Shown: positions 31,847 to 41,059 of the stretch, in pieces
Position numbering within the stretch: the stretch's first letter is position 1
Layout: the number at the start of each line of letters is the position of its first letter
Source: Leptofilum sp050292445
Lineage (GTDB): Bacteria; Chloroflexota; Anaerolineae; Promineifilales; Promineifilaceae
Direction: 5' to 3'
DNA: 43,709 nt
Assembly: GCA_050292445.1 (NCBI GenBank)
Contig: JBNKLQ010000006.1
Coordinates: 1 to 43,709 of the forward strand
Translations under genes and position numbers: made by a program
Notes under the pieces: model-generated
Told to the model about the DNA's origin: nothing
Databases searched by the model: none
What the model saw: only the letters and a program-made list of their open reading frames with translations

Positions 31847-33073
31847 TCAGCATGGCTCCTGGCCTAAAGTGGATTTGCGGCCTGGAAGCATCATTGCCAA
31901 ACTAGACAGCAGCGGTTGACGCGGTTGGCGTTGCAGCAAAAATAACTGAAATGCGGCGGCCAAGGCCAGAACGGCCGTTAACCAATAAAGTTGAGCAACT
32001 CCCAGGTAATCCATCGCCACTCCGGCTCCTAAAAAGCTAATAATGCCACCGGCACGTGTGAGTCCGTTCAGCAGGGGCAAGCCTCGGCCCAGCGCGGCTG
32101 GTTCTAGCAAATCCGTTGCCAATGCCGCCGAAACGGCTCCGCTGACACTGCTAGAGACCAAAAGCAGCGTGGCCGCCAGCCAAAACTGCCAAATGTGAAC
32201 GGCCGTAATCAATAGCAATACGCCAACTGCCGAGAGACTATAGCCCAGCGCCAAAACCTGCTTCCGGCCTAGCTGGTCAGAAAGTGCGCCAATGTAAAAC
32301 GTGACAGGAATCGCCACCAGCCCGCTGACTGTAGCTGTGCTGGCCACCGCGCCAGGCGAAAAGGCCAACAGCTGCATAGAAACGGATGTGCCAAAGCGGC
32401 CCACGTTCATTGCCGTGGCTGCCAGCAGCGAAATGAATGTTAGCAGATAAAAGGTTTTCCCCAGCGGCGCACGCTTTTGTTGCGGCCGTTTTGCTTTTGC
32501 CTTGTTAGAGATGCGCTTTTGCTGTTTGGGCAATGCCAGCAAGCCAATTAGCGGCAACACCAGCCAGATTGCCCCATACACCCAAAACAGGGTGACATAC
32601 CCTTGCCAACTCAGAAGCCAGGAAACCATCGTGCCGCCTACCAAAGCGCCCAATGGCGTGGTGAGTGAGAGCAGGCTAAATGATTTGCCTCGCTGACGTG
32701 CATTAGAGACCATGCCGGTAAAGACAGAGATGAGTGCCAGCCCAACCCCGCCGCAAAACCAGAGAACGGCCGTGAGCGCCACCAGTTGCCACAACGTTTG
32801 TACCTGTCCCATCAGCACCAGGCTGGGAATGCCTGTTATCCCAGCCGCCACAAACAGCCAGCGCGGTGGTACCTTGTCCGCCAACCAGCCCGGCACAAAA
32901 GAGCCCAGGGTAATGGCAATGTATATGATGGTCAGGTACAGGCCTACCTGCGTTCGGGTCGCGCCAAACTCGGTAGCGTACAGGGGTAAGATGGGGAACA
33001 GTCCCATGCCTGCCAGGACAATCGTAAAATTGCCCAGAATAAGATAGAAGAGCTGCTTGTTGTTATTCTTCAT
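31847..33073 (-). CDS. Major facilitator superfamily transporter
   Basis: 408 residues, about 12 TM helices in two halves separated by a basic loop ('ISNKAKAKRPQQKRAPLGK', about 190-208). The 2-3 loop motif appears as 'GWLADKVPPRWLF', and its second-half copy as 'GALSDQLGRKQVLA'. The helix 5 region ('PLGALVGGTMVSWL') resembles the drug:H+ antiporter motif, so multidrug or small-metabolite efflux is plausible. Substrate unknown. It follows a 69-codon ORF on the same strand (57 bases apart) behind a leader with stable hairpins. Four exact ACGGCCGT or near-exact sites lie in it. Confidence 0.88.
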   Translation of the reverse strand: MKNNNKQLFYLILGNFTIVLAGMGLFPILPLYATEFGATRTQVGLYLTIIYIAITLGSFVPGWLADKVPPRWLFVAAGITGIPSLVLMGQVQTLWQLVALTAVLWFCGGVGLALISVFTGMVSNARQRGKSFSLLSLTTPLGALVGGTMVSWLLSWQGYVTLFWVYGAIWLVLPLIGLLALPKQQKRISNKAKAKRPQQKRAPLGKTFYLLTFISLLAATAMNVGRFGTSVSMQLLAFSPGAVASTATVSGLVAIPVTFYIGALSDQLGRKQVLALGYSLSAVGVLLLITAVHIWQFWLAATLLLVSSSVSGAVSAALATDLLEPAALGRGLPLLNGLTRAGGIISFLGAGVAMDYLGVAQLYWLTAVLALAAAFQLFLLQRQPRQPLLSSLAMMLPGRKSTLGQEPC

Positions 33074-33130
33074 GGTTGTTACCTAATCTGCTTCCGAGAA
33101 ATATTCTTGTTGTTTTTAAAAACGTGCGCC

Positions 33131-33340
33131 TCATGCGATTTCAGGACATTCTTGTAGTTGTTCCTGCACTGCTTGTGGCTGAACCCATTTCAAAATGAAT
33201 TTCGGCAGGCGGAATTTCATCCGGGAGCGTCGCGCGGGTTGCGGTTGGCTCAGCAGCCTTTTTATTTCTGCTTCTCGCTCCTGTAGGCGCATTTGCTGGT
33301 AATCCTTTGAAACTGCTTCTAGTTCGTAAAGAGTCAACAT
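33131..33340 (-). CDS. Small basic protein, unknown, upstream of the MFS gene
   Basis: 69 residues. AAAGGA stands about 8 bases before the ATG at 33340, which supports translation. It has a helical, charged N-terminus ('YQQMRLQEREAEIKRLL'), a basic middle ('RRSRMKFRLPKFILKW') and a Gln/Glu-rich end. No TM segment is clear; the middle could bind membrane or nucleic acid. I do not recognise it. It probably shares a transcript with the MFS transporter. Confidence 0.5.
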   Translation of the reverse strand: MLTLYELEAVSKDYQQMRLQEREAEIKRLLSQPQPARRSRMKFRLPKFILKWVQPQAVQEQLQECPEIA

Positions 33341-33367
33341 GGTTATTTTCCTTTTTTATCTTTAAGT

Positions 33368-33477
33368 GGAGAACAAAAAGTCCGTTAAAAACAATCGTCT
33401 TACTTGAGCTTTTTGTTCTCCTGAAAGTAAATCACAGGTTGCGCTCAGGTTTTCAAACAACTTTTCGTGATTTACTT
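33368..33477. repeat. Two adjacent perfect hairpins in the divergent gap
   Basis: GGAGAACAAAAAG (33368-33380) pairs with CTTTTTGTTCTCC (33409-33421). AAGTAAATCAC (33425-33435) pairs with GTGATTTACTT (33467-33477). They lie upstream of the small ORF at 33340, within what would be its 5' leader on the minus strand. Neither has a T-run, so they are not ordinary terminators. Confidence 0.7.
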
Positions 33478-33508
33478 AGGCGATTTATTCGCTACGGTTA
33501 ACTGAATT

Positions 33509-33628
33509 GGGGACATCATAGAAAACGGCCGTACCACAAACGCCCCTTTCAGCGTCCCCTAAATCGTCCCTTTTGCAGTTGTCTCCTTATCTTTGACATG
33601 GGGCAGAGATTTTCCCCTTACTCTGCCC
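33509..33628. repeat. Further inverted repeats in the same gap
   Basis: GGGGAC (33509-33514) pairs with GTCCCC (33554-33559), and GGGCAGAG (33601-33608) pairs with CTCTGCCC (33621-33628). An ACGGCCGT site lies inside the first. TTGACA is at 33593-33598 but has no matching -10 box. With the pair at 33368-33477 these account for most of the 328-base gap 33341-33668. Confidence 0.5.
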
Positions 33629-33668
33629 TGCTGTTTGCTAAAATTCTAATATTACGTAAACTTCAAGC

Positions 33669-34712
33669 ATGGACAGAATCGACTTTCGCTCCGATACCGT
33701 TAGCTGGCCCACACCTGCCATGCGCCAGGCAATGGCCACTGCCCCCGTGGGGGATGATGTCTATGGTGAAGACCCTACTGTTAACCGGTTGGAAGCATTG
33801 GCGGCCGAAATGGTGGGCAAGGAAGCGGGTCTGTTTGTGGCCAGCGGCACGATGGGTAACCTGACGGCGATTCTGGCTCACGGCCGTCGCGGCGACGGGG
33901 CGATTGTGGGCGAAGATTCCCACACCTTCCGCGCCGAGGCGGGCGGTATGGCGGTACTGGGCGGCATTGTGCCCAATCCACTGCCCACGGATGTATACGG
34001 CCGTATGGACCTTACCGCCGTAGAAAATGCCATCTACCCCGACGACCCCCACTACCCCAATAACCGCCTCATCCTGGTGGAAAACAGCTACGGGGCCAAA
34101 GGCGGCTATCCCATAGCCCCGGTCTATTACCAGCAAATCCGCCAGATTGCGGACCAATATGGGCTAATTGTCCACATGGACGGGGCGCGCATCTTCAATG
34201 CGGCCGTGGCGTTGAACCTGGATCCTCGCGAAATTACCCAACACGTTGATTCTGTGACCTTTTGTTTAAGCAAAGGGTTATGCGCCCCGGTTGGCTCTGT
34301 GCTGTGCGGCTCAGCTGAATTTATTGTCCAGGCTCGACGCGCTCGCAAGCTGGTGGGCGGGGCAATGCGCCAAGCAGGTGTCATGGCTGCGGCGGGCATC
34401 GTGGCCCTCACGGAAATGGTGGAGCGCCTGGCCGACGACCACACCCACGCCAAAATGCTGGCTGAAGGATTCGCCAACATTCCCGGCATTGTGGTGCAGC
34501 CAGAGCTGGTTAAAACCAATATGTTCTATTTTGAATTGGCGGAGTCAGCGCCCGTGACACCAGAACAATTCGTGCAGCGCCTGCGCGACGAGGCCAACAT
34601 TTGGCTGTCTGGTGGCTATTCACGCCGCTTTCGGGCGGTGACCCATTACTGGATTCAGGAAGCAGACGTCGTCCTGTTTCTGCAGACGGCGCGGGCAATT
34701 TTGCAGCAGTAG
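33669..34712 (+). CDS. ltaE: Low-specificity threonine aldolase
   Basis: 347 residues. PLP-dependent fold-type I enzyme that splits L-threonine or allo-threonine to glycine and acetaldehyde. It opens with 'DFRSDTVSWPTPAMRQAM', followed by 'GDDVYGEDPTVNRLE' (28-42), 'FVASGTMGNLTA' (56-67), active-site H85 ('EDSHTF'), D171 ('HMDGARIFNA') that binds the pyridine nitrogen, and the Schiff-base lysine K202 in 'LSKGLCAPVGS'. All key residues are present. The stop codon is followed 8 bases later by the Ser/Thr kinase gene, so co-transcription is likely though functionally unexplained. Confidence 0.93.
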   Translation: MDRIDFRSDTVSWPTPAMRQAMATAPVGDDVYGEDPTVNRLEALAAEMVGKEAGLFVASGTMGNLTAILAHGRRGDGAIVGEDSHTFRAEAGGMAVLGGIVPNPLPTDVYGRMDLTAVENAIYPDDPHYPNNRLILVENSYGAKGGYPIAPVYYQQIRQIADQYGLIVHMDGARIFNAAVALNLDPREITQHVDSVTFCLSKGLCAPVGSVLCGSAEFIVQARRARKLVGGAMRQAGVMAAAGIVALTEMVERLADDHTHAKMLAEGFANIPGIVVQPELVKTNMFYFELAESAPVTPEQFVQRLRDEANIWLSGGYSRRFRAVTHYWIQEADVVLFLQTARAILQQ

Positions 34713-34720
34713 GAGAGAAG

Positions 34721-37700
34721 ATGGCAAATACGCTGATCGGTCATACCATAAACGGCCGTTACCGGCTGGAGTCATTATTGGGTGATGGCGGCATGGGCAC
34801 CGTTTATCGGGCCTACGACGTTAACCTGGATCGTCAGGTGGCGCTCAAGCTCATGCACGCTCACTTTGCCCGCCAGGAAGAGTTCCGCGCCCGCCTCATC
34901 CAAGAAGCCCGCACAGCTGCCCAACTAGATCACCCCTCCGTCGTGCAAATTTTCGACTTTGGCGATTCGCCCGAAGGTCTCTTTATCGCCATGGAATTTG
35001 TTAATGGTGGCAGCTTGCGCGACCATTTGCGCCGCCTGCAAAAGATGCGCAAGTTTTTGCCGCTGGCCCAAAGCTTGCAAATTGGTGCCCAAATTTCCGA
35101 AGCACTGGACTATGCTTACCGACGCGGCATCGTCCACCGAGACATCAAGCCGGGCAACATCATGCTCAAGCGGCTCAACCGCCCCGACGAGCCAGACGAG
35201 CAGCCTTTCCGCGCCCTCCTCACCGACTTTGGTCTGGTGAAGCTGCAAGAAGGCTCCCAACTCACCCAAAGCGGCACCACGCTGGGCACACCCACCTACA
35301 TGTCCCCCGAACAGTGCAAGGGCGATTCGCTAGACGGCCGTGCCGATTTATACGCGCTGGGTGTGGTCCTCTACGAACTATTTACCAACCGGCTGCCGTT
35401 TGAATTCAAAACGTTATCCGACGCTATCGCCGTGCATTCGCGGGGCGAGATGCCAACGCCCGCCCGCGAAACCCGCAGCGACATTCCGGCCATTATCGAT
35501 ACCATTTTGTCACGTTCTCTGGCCAAAAATCCAGACGACCGCTATGCTGATGGGGCGGAAATGGCCGATGCTTTGCGCAGTGCGATGGTGGCCCTGGAAG
35601 GCGCGCCTACGCAGGTGATGTTGCGTGAAGAGATGAACATTTTAGAGCGGGTCAATGAACCGCCGCCGGGGCATGAACTCATCATCAACACGCCAGGGCA
35701 TCCTCCCAGCACCGTGCCCCTAACTGAGGCTGTCGTTACTTTGGGCCGCCATGCCGACAACGAAATTGTCCTGCCCGCTGAGGGCGTTTCCCGCCACCAT
35801 TCCCGCTTGCAAGCCACGGCGCTGGGCTGGGAGCTGGTTGATTTGGGCGGCATCAACGGCACCTTTTTAAATGATCGCCGCCTGCGGGCTGAAGATCCCA
35901 CACCGGTAGCCCCTGGCTCGCGCATTCGCATTGGGCCGTATGAGCTAACGCTGCAAGGGCCGGAAATTGCGGTTTATGAGCAAGAAGCGCCCACTTTCCA
36001 GCAATCGCAATCATCGTTGGGCGGCACCACCCCGCAGATGACGCCTACCCAAATTGTTACTTCTGAACCGTTGGGGCTGTTTCTGCCCAGCGACCAAATC
36101 AGCGTCGATCCGGGGCAGCAGGTGCAATTTAAAGTGGAAGTGGTGAATCGCAGCCAGGTAGATGACCGGGTAAGTTTGCGGGTGCATGGCCTGCCTAGTT
36201 CCTGGGCGATGCCACCAGGTGAGTTCAGGAATTTGCCTGCTGGCGAAACAATTCAGCTGGCAATTACGATTCGGCCGCCCAAGCATCGCAGCACGCCTAC
36301 TGGACGGCAGCGTTTTCGTATTGAGTTGGTGTCGCAGCGACAGCCTGATGTCAAAGTTGGCACCACTGCGTCGTTGATCATTGGCACGTTTGTGACCTTT
36401 GAAGCCAATTTGGACACGAACCAGATCCGCTTGCCGGGGAGCGTAACGGTATCTGTGCATAACACGGGCAACGCGCCGGGTGATTTTAGCGTGGTGGCTC
36501 GTGACCGGCAGGGTGGGCTGCGCTTTAAGGGGGAGCGAGGTCGCATTCGACTCCAGCCGGGGCAGGTAGCAAATGTGGAGCTGGCACTGGAAGCAGAGCG
36601 TTCTAGTTGGCTGGGAACTGGTGAGCTGTATCCGTTTGAGGTGGCTGTGGCCTCGGCTGCTGGTGGGCGACAGACGATGTCTGGCGAGGCACAGGCTGGT
36701 TCCAACATCCCGCCTTGGTTGATGTATGGGGCGATTTTAGTGATTACCTTTGCTTGTGCTATTAGTTTTATGGTGCTTGTGTTTGGTGAGAACGGTATTT
36801 TTGGGCGAGAGGAGGCAACGGCGACGGTGTCTGTTGATGTGGCTGGGACGGAAACGGCCGTTGCTGCCAGCAACTTCCAAACCGTTACCGCTATTGCGGC
36901 CACGGCCGTCGTGGAAGGTGATTCCGATGGCGATGGCCTGAGCAACACCCAGGAAACCAACATTCTGCAAACCGATCCAAACAACCCCGATAGCGATAGA
37001 GATGGCCTGACAGATGGCGAGGAAGTTTTGACCTTGGGGACCAATCCGCTTTCGGCGGATACTGATTCTGACCTGATCCCCGACGGCCAGGAAGTAAATC
37101 AGTATGGCACAGATCCTCTAAAAGCGGATACAGATGGTGATGGTGTAAATGATGTGGTTGAAATTTCTCAGGGCACAGACCCGCTGGCTACCCCCGTTGT
37201 GACCGAAACACCGTCTGCCACAGCGACGTTGGGAACGCCAACGGCCACAGCAACACCCTCCAATACCCCGCAGCCCTCTACGACGCCCACCTCGACGAGC
37301 ACACCAACCATCACCAATACGCCGCCGCCTTCATCGACACCGACGCATACGCCAACGGCGACCAATACATCCACGCCAACCCAATCACCGACGGCCACCA
37401 TTACACCATCCGTGACGCCAACGGCCACCAATACCCCGTTGCCCAATCCGGTGTTGACTTGCGTCAGTACCCCCCCATTGATTGACGGAACATTCAATCC
37501 AGCCGAGTGGCCCAATGCCCCGCTGATTGAGTTTTTGCCTCCCGATAACAATACTGATTTGGTGCAGGTGTATTTTGTGCGAGATACCGCCAACCTGTAC
37601 CTGGCGTTCCTGATCAACGATCCAACAACTGATGACTCGGATGCAATGCGGCTTTATTTTGATACCACAGGCAACCGGGGTGATCCGGACACGGCCGATC

Positions 37701-38005
37701 GCTTCTTCTTTGTGGTGCGCGATGGTACGGCGCAGGTGCAGGCAGGCATTGGCTCCAACAGTGACGGCAATATTTGGGATACTAATTACACCAGCAGCAA
37801 TTGGACGGCCGAATTAGGCAGTCAACCGGGGCAGTGGGTGATCGAAATGCAAATTAACGCTTCGGCGGAGATGGCCGCCCTGGCCAATCCCTTTGGCATG
37901 ATGATGCAGGTGCTCTACACGGGCGATTTGGCCGTCTGGCCCGAAGGTGGCGGCTCGAACAGCCCATCTACCTGGCAGTTTGTCAATAATGTGAGCTGCC
38001 CGTAG
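34721..38005 (+). CDS. Transmembrane Ser/Thr protein kinase with FHA, Ig-like, calcium-repeat and CBM9-like modules
   Basis: 1094 residues from the ATG at 34721 (AGGAGAG just upstream). PknB-type kinase at about 14-290: G-loop 'GDGGMGTVYRAYD' (21-33), K43, catalytic 'HRDIKPGN' (139-146), DFG 169-171 and 'SPEQ' (195-198). FHA at 338-412 ('GRHADNEIVL', 'SRHHSRLQ'). Residues about 450-655 look like two Ig-like beta domains. One TM helix is at 666-689. Outside follow four thrombospondin-type-3-like calcium motifs starting at 734, 757, 780 and 803, exactly 23 residues apart. Then come a Thr/Pro linker (826-908) and a C-terminal domain (914-1094) resembling family-9 carbohydrate-binding modules ('IDGTFNPAEWPNAP', 'DSDAMRLYFDTTGN'). 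Kinase residues are complete. A glycan- or calcium-sensing receptor kinase is inferred. Confidence 0.9.
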   Translation: MANTLIGHTINGRYRLESLLGDGGMGTVYRAYDVNLDRQVALKLMHAHFARQEEFRARLIQEARTAAQLDHPSVVQIFDFGDSPEGLFIAMEFVNGGSLRDHLRRLQKMRKFLPLAQSLQIGAQISEALDYAYRRGIVHRDIKPGNIMLKRLNRPDEPDEQPFRALLTDFGLVKLQEGSQLTQSGTTLGTPTYMSPEQCKGDSLDGRADLYALGVVLYELFTNRLPFEFKTLSDAIAVHSRGEMPTPARETRSDIPAIIDTILSRSLAKNPDDRYADGAEMADALRSAMVALEGAPTQVMLREEMNILERVNEPPPGHELIINTPGHPPSTVPLTEAVVTLGRHADNEIVLPAEGVSRHHSRLQATALGWELVDLGGINGTFLNDRRLRAEDPTPVAPGSRIRIGPYELTLQGPEIAVYEQEAPTFQQSQSSLGGTTPQMTPTQIVTSEPLGLFLPSDQISVDPGQQVQFKVEVVNRSQVDDRVSLRVHGLPSSWAMPPGEFRNLPAGETIQLAITIRPPKHRSTPTGRQRFRIELVSQRQPDVKVGTTASLIIGTFVTFEANLDTNQIRLPGSVTVSVHNTGNAPGDFSVVARDRQGGLRFKGERGRIRLQPGQVANVELALEAERSSWLGTGELYPFEVAVASAAGGRQTMSGEAQAGSNIPPWLMYGAILVITFACAISFMVLVFGENGIFGREEATATVSVDVAGTETAVAASNFQTVTAIAATAVVEGDSDGDGLSNTQETNILQTDPNNPDSDRDGLTDGEEVLTLGTNPLSADTDSDLIPDGQEVNQYGTDPLKADTDGDGVNDVVEISQGTDPLATPVVTETPSATATLGTPTATATPSNTPQPSTTPTSTSTPTITNTPPPSSTPTHTPTATNTSTPTQSPTATITPSVTPTATNTPLPNPVLTCVSTPPLIDGTFNPAEWPNAPLIEFLPPDNNTDLVQVYFVRDTANLYLAFLINDPTTDDSDAMRLYFDTTGNRGDPDTADRFFFVVRDGTAQVQAGIGSNSDGNIWDTNYTSSNWTAELGSQPGQWVIEMQINASAEMAALANPFGMMMQVLYTGDLAVWPEGGGSNSPSTWQFVNNVSCP

Positions 38006-38035
38006 GAATGAGTTAGCAGTAAAAAGGAAAAAGTG

Positions 38036-38075
38036 AAAAGTGAGGCAGAGCGTAATTTGTTCTCCTCACTTTTTT
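38036..38075 (+). terminator. Candidate intrinsic terminator after the Ser/Thr kinase gene
   Basis: AAAAGTGAGG (38036-38045) pairs with CCTCACTTTT (38064-38073), loop of 18 bases, followed by more T. The long loop lowers confidence. Confidence 0.55.
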
Positions 38076-38149
38076 CTTGTAACGGTACCTACGTTTTCCT
38101 TTTCATTTGCTGGTAGAATTGGTTGAAATCAAACGGAATGGAGATGAAC

Positions 38150-38722
38150 ATGTTAGACTTTACCCCTGTTAGAAATAAAGAAATGAGCTACGCTGAATTG
38201 GTTGCCGATTTAACGGTGGCTGATTTGCGTGGGTTGACCAATGAAATTGTTGATTACCAGCTCAACCTGCTGGCGGATTGTACCGATGCGGATGTGGTTT
38301 TTGAGCCTGAAGACCCGGAGGCAAAAGATTTGTATGCGGAAGATGAAGCTGATCAAGATCTGGCTTGGAATTTGGGGCACTTGATTGTTCACGTCACAGC
38401 CTCTTCTGAAGAGAGTGCCGCGTTGGCGGCGGAAATGGCGCGGGGGGTGGTGCGCGACGGCCGTTCTCGCAGCGAGGTCCCCTGGGAAACCGTCACCACA
38501 ATTGCCCAATGTCGAGATCGTCTGGAAGAAAGTCGCCGGATGCGGTTGGCCAGTTTGGAAATGTGGCCCGACGAGCCGCACCTGGATAACGTAAAAATGC
38601 ACGAAAGAGTGGGCAAGATCGACCCCTATGTCCGCTTTGTTTTTGGCCTGAGCCACGATCAGGGTCATTTGGCGCAAATTGAAAACGTCATTGACCAGGC
38701 CAAAGCTGCACGCGGTGCTTAA
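38150..38722 (+). CDS. DinB-superfamily protein
   Basis: 190 residues from the ATG at 38150, which has GGAG 7 bases upstream; ATGs at 38138 and 38144 are also in frame. The four-helix DinB/YfiT-like fold is suggested by 'LAWNLGHLIVHVTASSEESA' and the C-terminal 'FVFGLSHDQGHLAQIENVI', whose His residues would be metal ligands. Members include bacillithiol and mycothiol-dependent transferases and many proteins of unknown role. Partner thiol is not identifiable. An ACGGCCGT site gives 'RDGRS' mid-protein. It stands 23 bases before the YfhO-type gene. Confidence 0.7.
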   Translation: MLDFTPVRNKEMSYAELVADLTVADLRGLTNEIVDYQLNLLADCTDADVVFEPEDPEAKDLYAEDEADQDLAWNLGHLIVHVTASSEESAALAAEMARGVVRDGRSRSEVPWETVTTIAQCRDRLEESRRMRLASLEMWPDEPHLDNVKMHERVGKIDPYVRFVFGLSHDQGHLAQIENVIDQAKAARGA

Positions 38723-38745
38723 TATGGAGCTCTATTCTTTTTGAA

Positions 38746-41046
38746 ATGAAGCGTATTAAGCTTCCCCAATATGATCTGTTAGCCTGCTTATTTTTAGCTG
38801 TGCTGGTATTTGTGCTTTACGGCCAAACATTGTTCACACCCGGTGAATTGGCTTATGGCAAAGATATTAGCTACTTCTATCCCAATGAAGTCATCCTGCA
38901 AGATTCCGGTTTTGGGGCCGATTTTCCAGTCTGGAATCCATATTTTGGGGGCGGGGCTCCTGGATTAGGCAAAATTCAGGTGGGGATGTTTTATCCACCA
39001 CTGCTGCTGCTGCGCGCCTTGTTTGATGTGGAAACGACCCTGGATTTTGATGTTGTGTTGCATCTGTTTTTGGCTGGGGTAGGTGTCTATTTTCTAATGC
39101 GTCAGCTGGCGATAGACCGGATACCGGCGTTGTTTACGGCCGTTGCCTTCATGCTGTCTGGCTCTTTTACTCCTCGCATTGTTGCCGGACACGCTTCTGT
39201 TTTGCGCGCCATTTCCTGGAGCGGCTGGCTTCTTTGGGCTTATATTCGTTTGCTCAAGCGGGGGACTTGGCTCAATGTTGTATTGACGGCGCTCATCATT
39301 GTTTTTGTGGTGACGGGTGGACACCCCCAAATGAGCCTGGTTGTTTTCTTGGTGCCGCTGGGCTTCTTTGGCGCTCACTTTGTACCGAAATGTGTCCAGG
39401 CAAAAAATTGGCGAAAGCTATGGGTGGGGTTTTATTGGTCTGTTGGAGCGGTTGGGCTGGCGTTGGGGTTAACGGCCGTACAAATCTTGCCTTATCTGGC
39501 GTGGCTGGGGCAGACGGTAAGAGCTGCGGGCAATGCTTTTGACAGCCTCGACGTAATGATACGCCACTCATTTTTATGGCAGCATTTTCTCGCTTTGTTT
39601 ATGCCAACTATCTGGTACGAGCCAGCCAGCACCATTTCTCTGAGCTTCGATAACCCTTCGTTTTTTTGGGAAAACTCGGCGTTTACTGGTGTTTTGACCT
39701 TGCTGATTCTAGGGATTGGCCTGACTTTGCGGTCGGCTGCCCATCGCACCCACCGAAGATTTTTTGCCGGGCTGGCGGTTGTTGGATTGGTGTTGAGCAT
39801 GGGAACCATCAATCCGCTCTATGAATTTCTGTTCCGATTCATGCCCTACATTCGTGCGCCTGGGCGGTTTATGTTGTTGTGGACATTGGCCACGGCCGTT
39901 TCTGCCGGTCTTGTTCTGGATATCTTGCTAAAAAAAACAGCAGCATTGGTCTGGCTTAACAAACTGGCTTTTGGTCTGGCTGCTTGCGCCCTGATTTTGC
40001 TTGTTTGCTGGCATCTGTTTCAACCGCTGCTGCCCGATTTTCTCCAAAATTATGGCAGTCTCACAGATGAACACATCCTGACTGCCGGACAAACGGTTAG
40101 CATGAATGTGAACCAACTGGCCGGAAAATTGGGCGTTTTGGCAATATTGTTTTGGCCAATTGGACGCTGGCAGGTATACGGCCGTTATCTGGGTATTTTA
40201 CTTGTTTTAGCCCTTTCCGTGGAGATGGGCCTGTTTGCCACTACGATCACGAACCCGACGCCGCTTGCCTCCTTATACATCCCCGGATCACGCTATACAC
40301 AGCTAGATTATTCGGTTGAGGCACATCGCTTCAATGGGTACCGACAGCCACCTTTGTATCTTATTCCCACCTTGAACCATGTGTACAATGGTGAGGAGAG
40401 CAGCAAGCTGGACAATTTGTTACATACTGACAATGGACTGAACTTGTTAGCGGCTAATTTCACTATCACCCAAGATGATCTTGAGGACGGGCAGCTGGTG
40501 CAAACTCAGAATGGTTGGCACTTATTCTCTCATCGCCATAATTTGCCCCGCATTTACGCGGCATCAGCCGTGTACCAGGCGGCTGATGATGCTGAGGCCC
40601 TGCAAATTGTGGGCGATCCCGCCTTTTCCGGTTGGCAAGAGGCGATAGTGATCCGACCCGAGGACTCCGAGCAGGCAGTCCAACTAGAGCTACTTTCTGC
40701 CAAATCAGACAGCGGCCAACAGGTTGCCTTCTCAGGAAGCTATCTTCGCTATCAAAATAATCAGCTTGTGGCGGAAGTTGTTACCAATCAACCAATGATG
40801 GTCGTTTTTAGCGAGATGTATGATGCAGGTTGGCAGGCTACTGTCAACGGCCGTCCTGCAACTATGTGGCTGGTCAACTACGCCTTTCGCGGTGTCATAG
40901 TAGACGCAGGTACCAGCACCATAGCCATGCAGTATCGTCCCCAACCATACCGCCTGGGGGCGATTATTTCTGGACTAACCAGTTTGTTTATCCTTTGTGT
41001 AGCGGGCTACCGGTTCGCAGTAAATCGGCGAAAGGGTGTAGTTTAA
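38746..41046 (+). CDS. YfhO-family integral membrane protein
   Basis: 766 residues. An N-terminal membrane part (about 1-500) with roughly twelve TM helices includes 'DISYFYPNEVILQ', 'WNPYFGGGAPGLGKIQVGMF' and 'GGHPQMSL', followed by a mostly extracytoplasmic beta-rich part and one C-terminal TM helix (about 735-755). The family signature near the end, 'VVFSEMYDAGWQATVNGRPA', then 'AFRGVIVDAGTSTIAMQYRP', is typical. YfhO proteins are GT-C-like and in Firmicutes are needed for glycosylation of lipoteichoic acid; here the acceptor glycan or lipid is unknown. The NGR of the signature is encoded by an ACGGCCGT site. The HD-hydrolase gene follows 13 bases later. Confidence 0.88.
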   Translation: MKRIKLPQYDLLACLFLAVLVFVLYGQTLFTPGELAYGKDISYFYPNEVILQDSGFGADFPVWNPYFGGGAPGLGKIQVGMFYPPLLLLRALFDVETTLDFDVVLHLFLAGVGVYFLMRQLAIDRIPALFTAVAFMLSGSFTPRIVAGHASVLRAISWSGWLLWAYIRLLKRGTWLNVVLTALIIVFVVTGGHPQMSLVVFLVPLGFFGAHFVPKCVQAKNWRKLWVGFYWSVGAVGLALGLTAVQILPYLAWLGQTVRAAGNAFDSLDVMIRHSFLWQHFLALFMPTIWYEPASTISLSFDNPSFFWENSAFTGVLTLLILGIGLTLRSAAHRTHRRFFAGLAVVGLVLSMGTINPLYEFLFRFMPYIRAPGRFMLLWTLATAVSAGLVLDILLKKTAALVWLNKLAFGLAACALILLVCWHLFQPLLPDFLQNYGSLTDEHILTAGQTVSMNVNQLAGKLGVLAILFWPIGRWQVYGRYLGILLVLALSVEMGLFATTITNPTPLASLYIPGSRYTQLDYSVEAHRFNGYRQPPLYLIPTLNHVYNGEESSKLDNLLHTDNGLNLLAANFTITQDDLEDGQLVQTQNGWHLFSHRHNLPRIYAASAVYQAADDAEALQIVGDPAFSGWQEAIVIRPEDSEQAVQLELLSAKSDSGQQVAFSGSYLRYQNNQLVAEVVTNQPMMVVFSEMYDAGWQATVNGRPATMWLVNYAFRGVIVDAGTSTIAMQYRPQPYRLGAIISGLTSLFILCVAGYRFAVNRRKGVV

Positions 41047-41059
41047 GCAAAGGTGGCGA

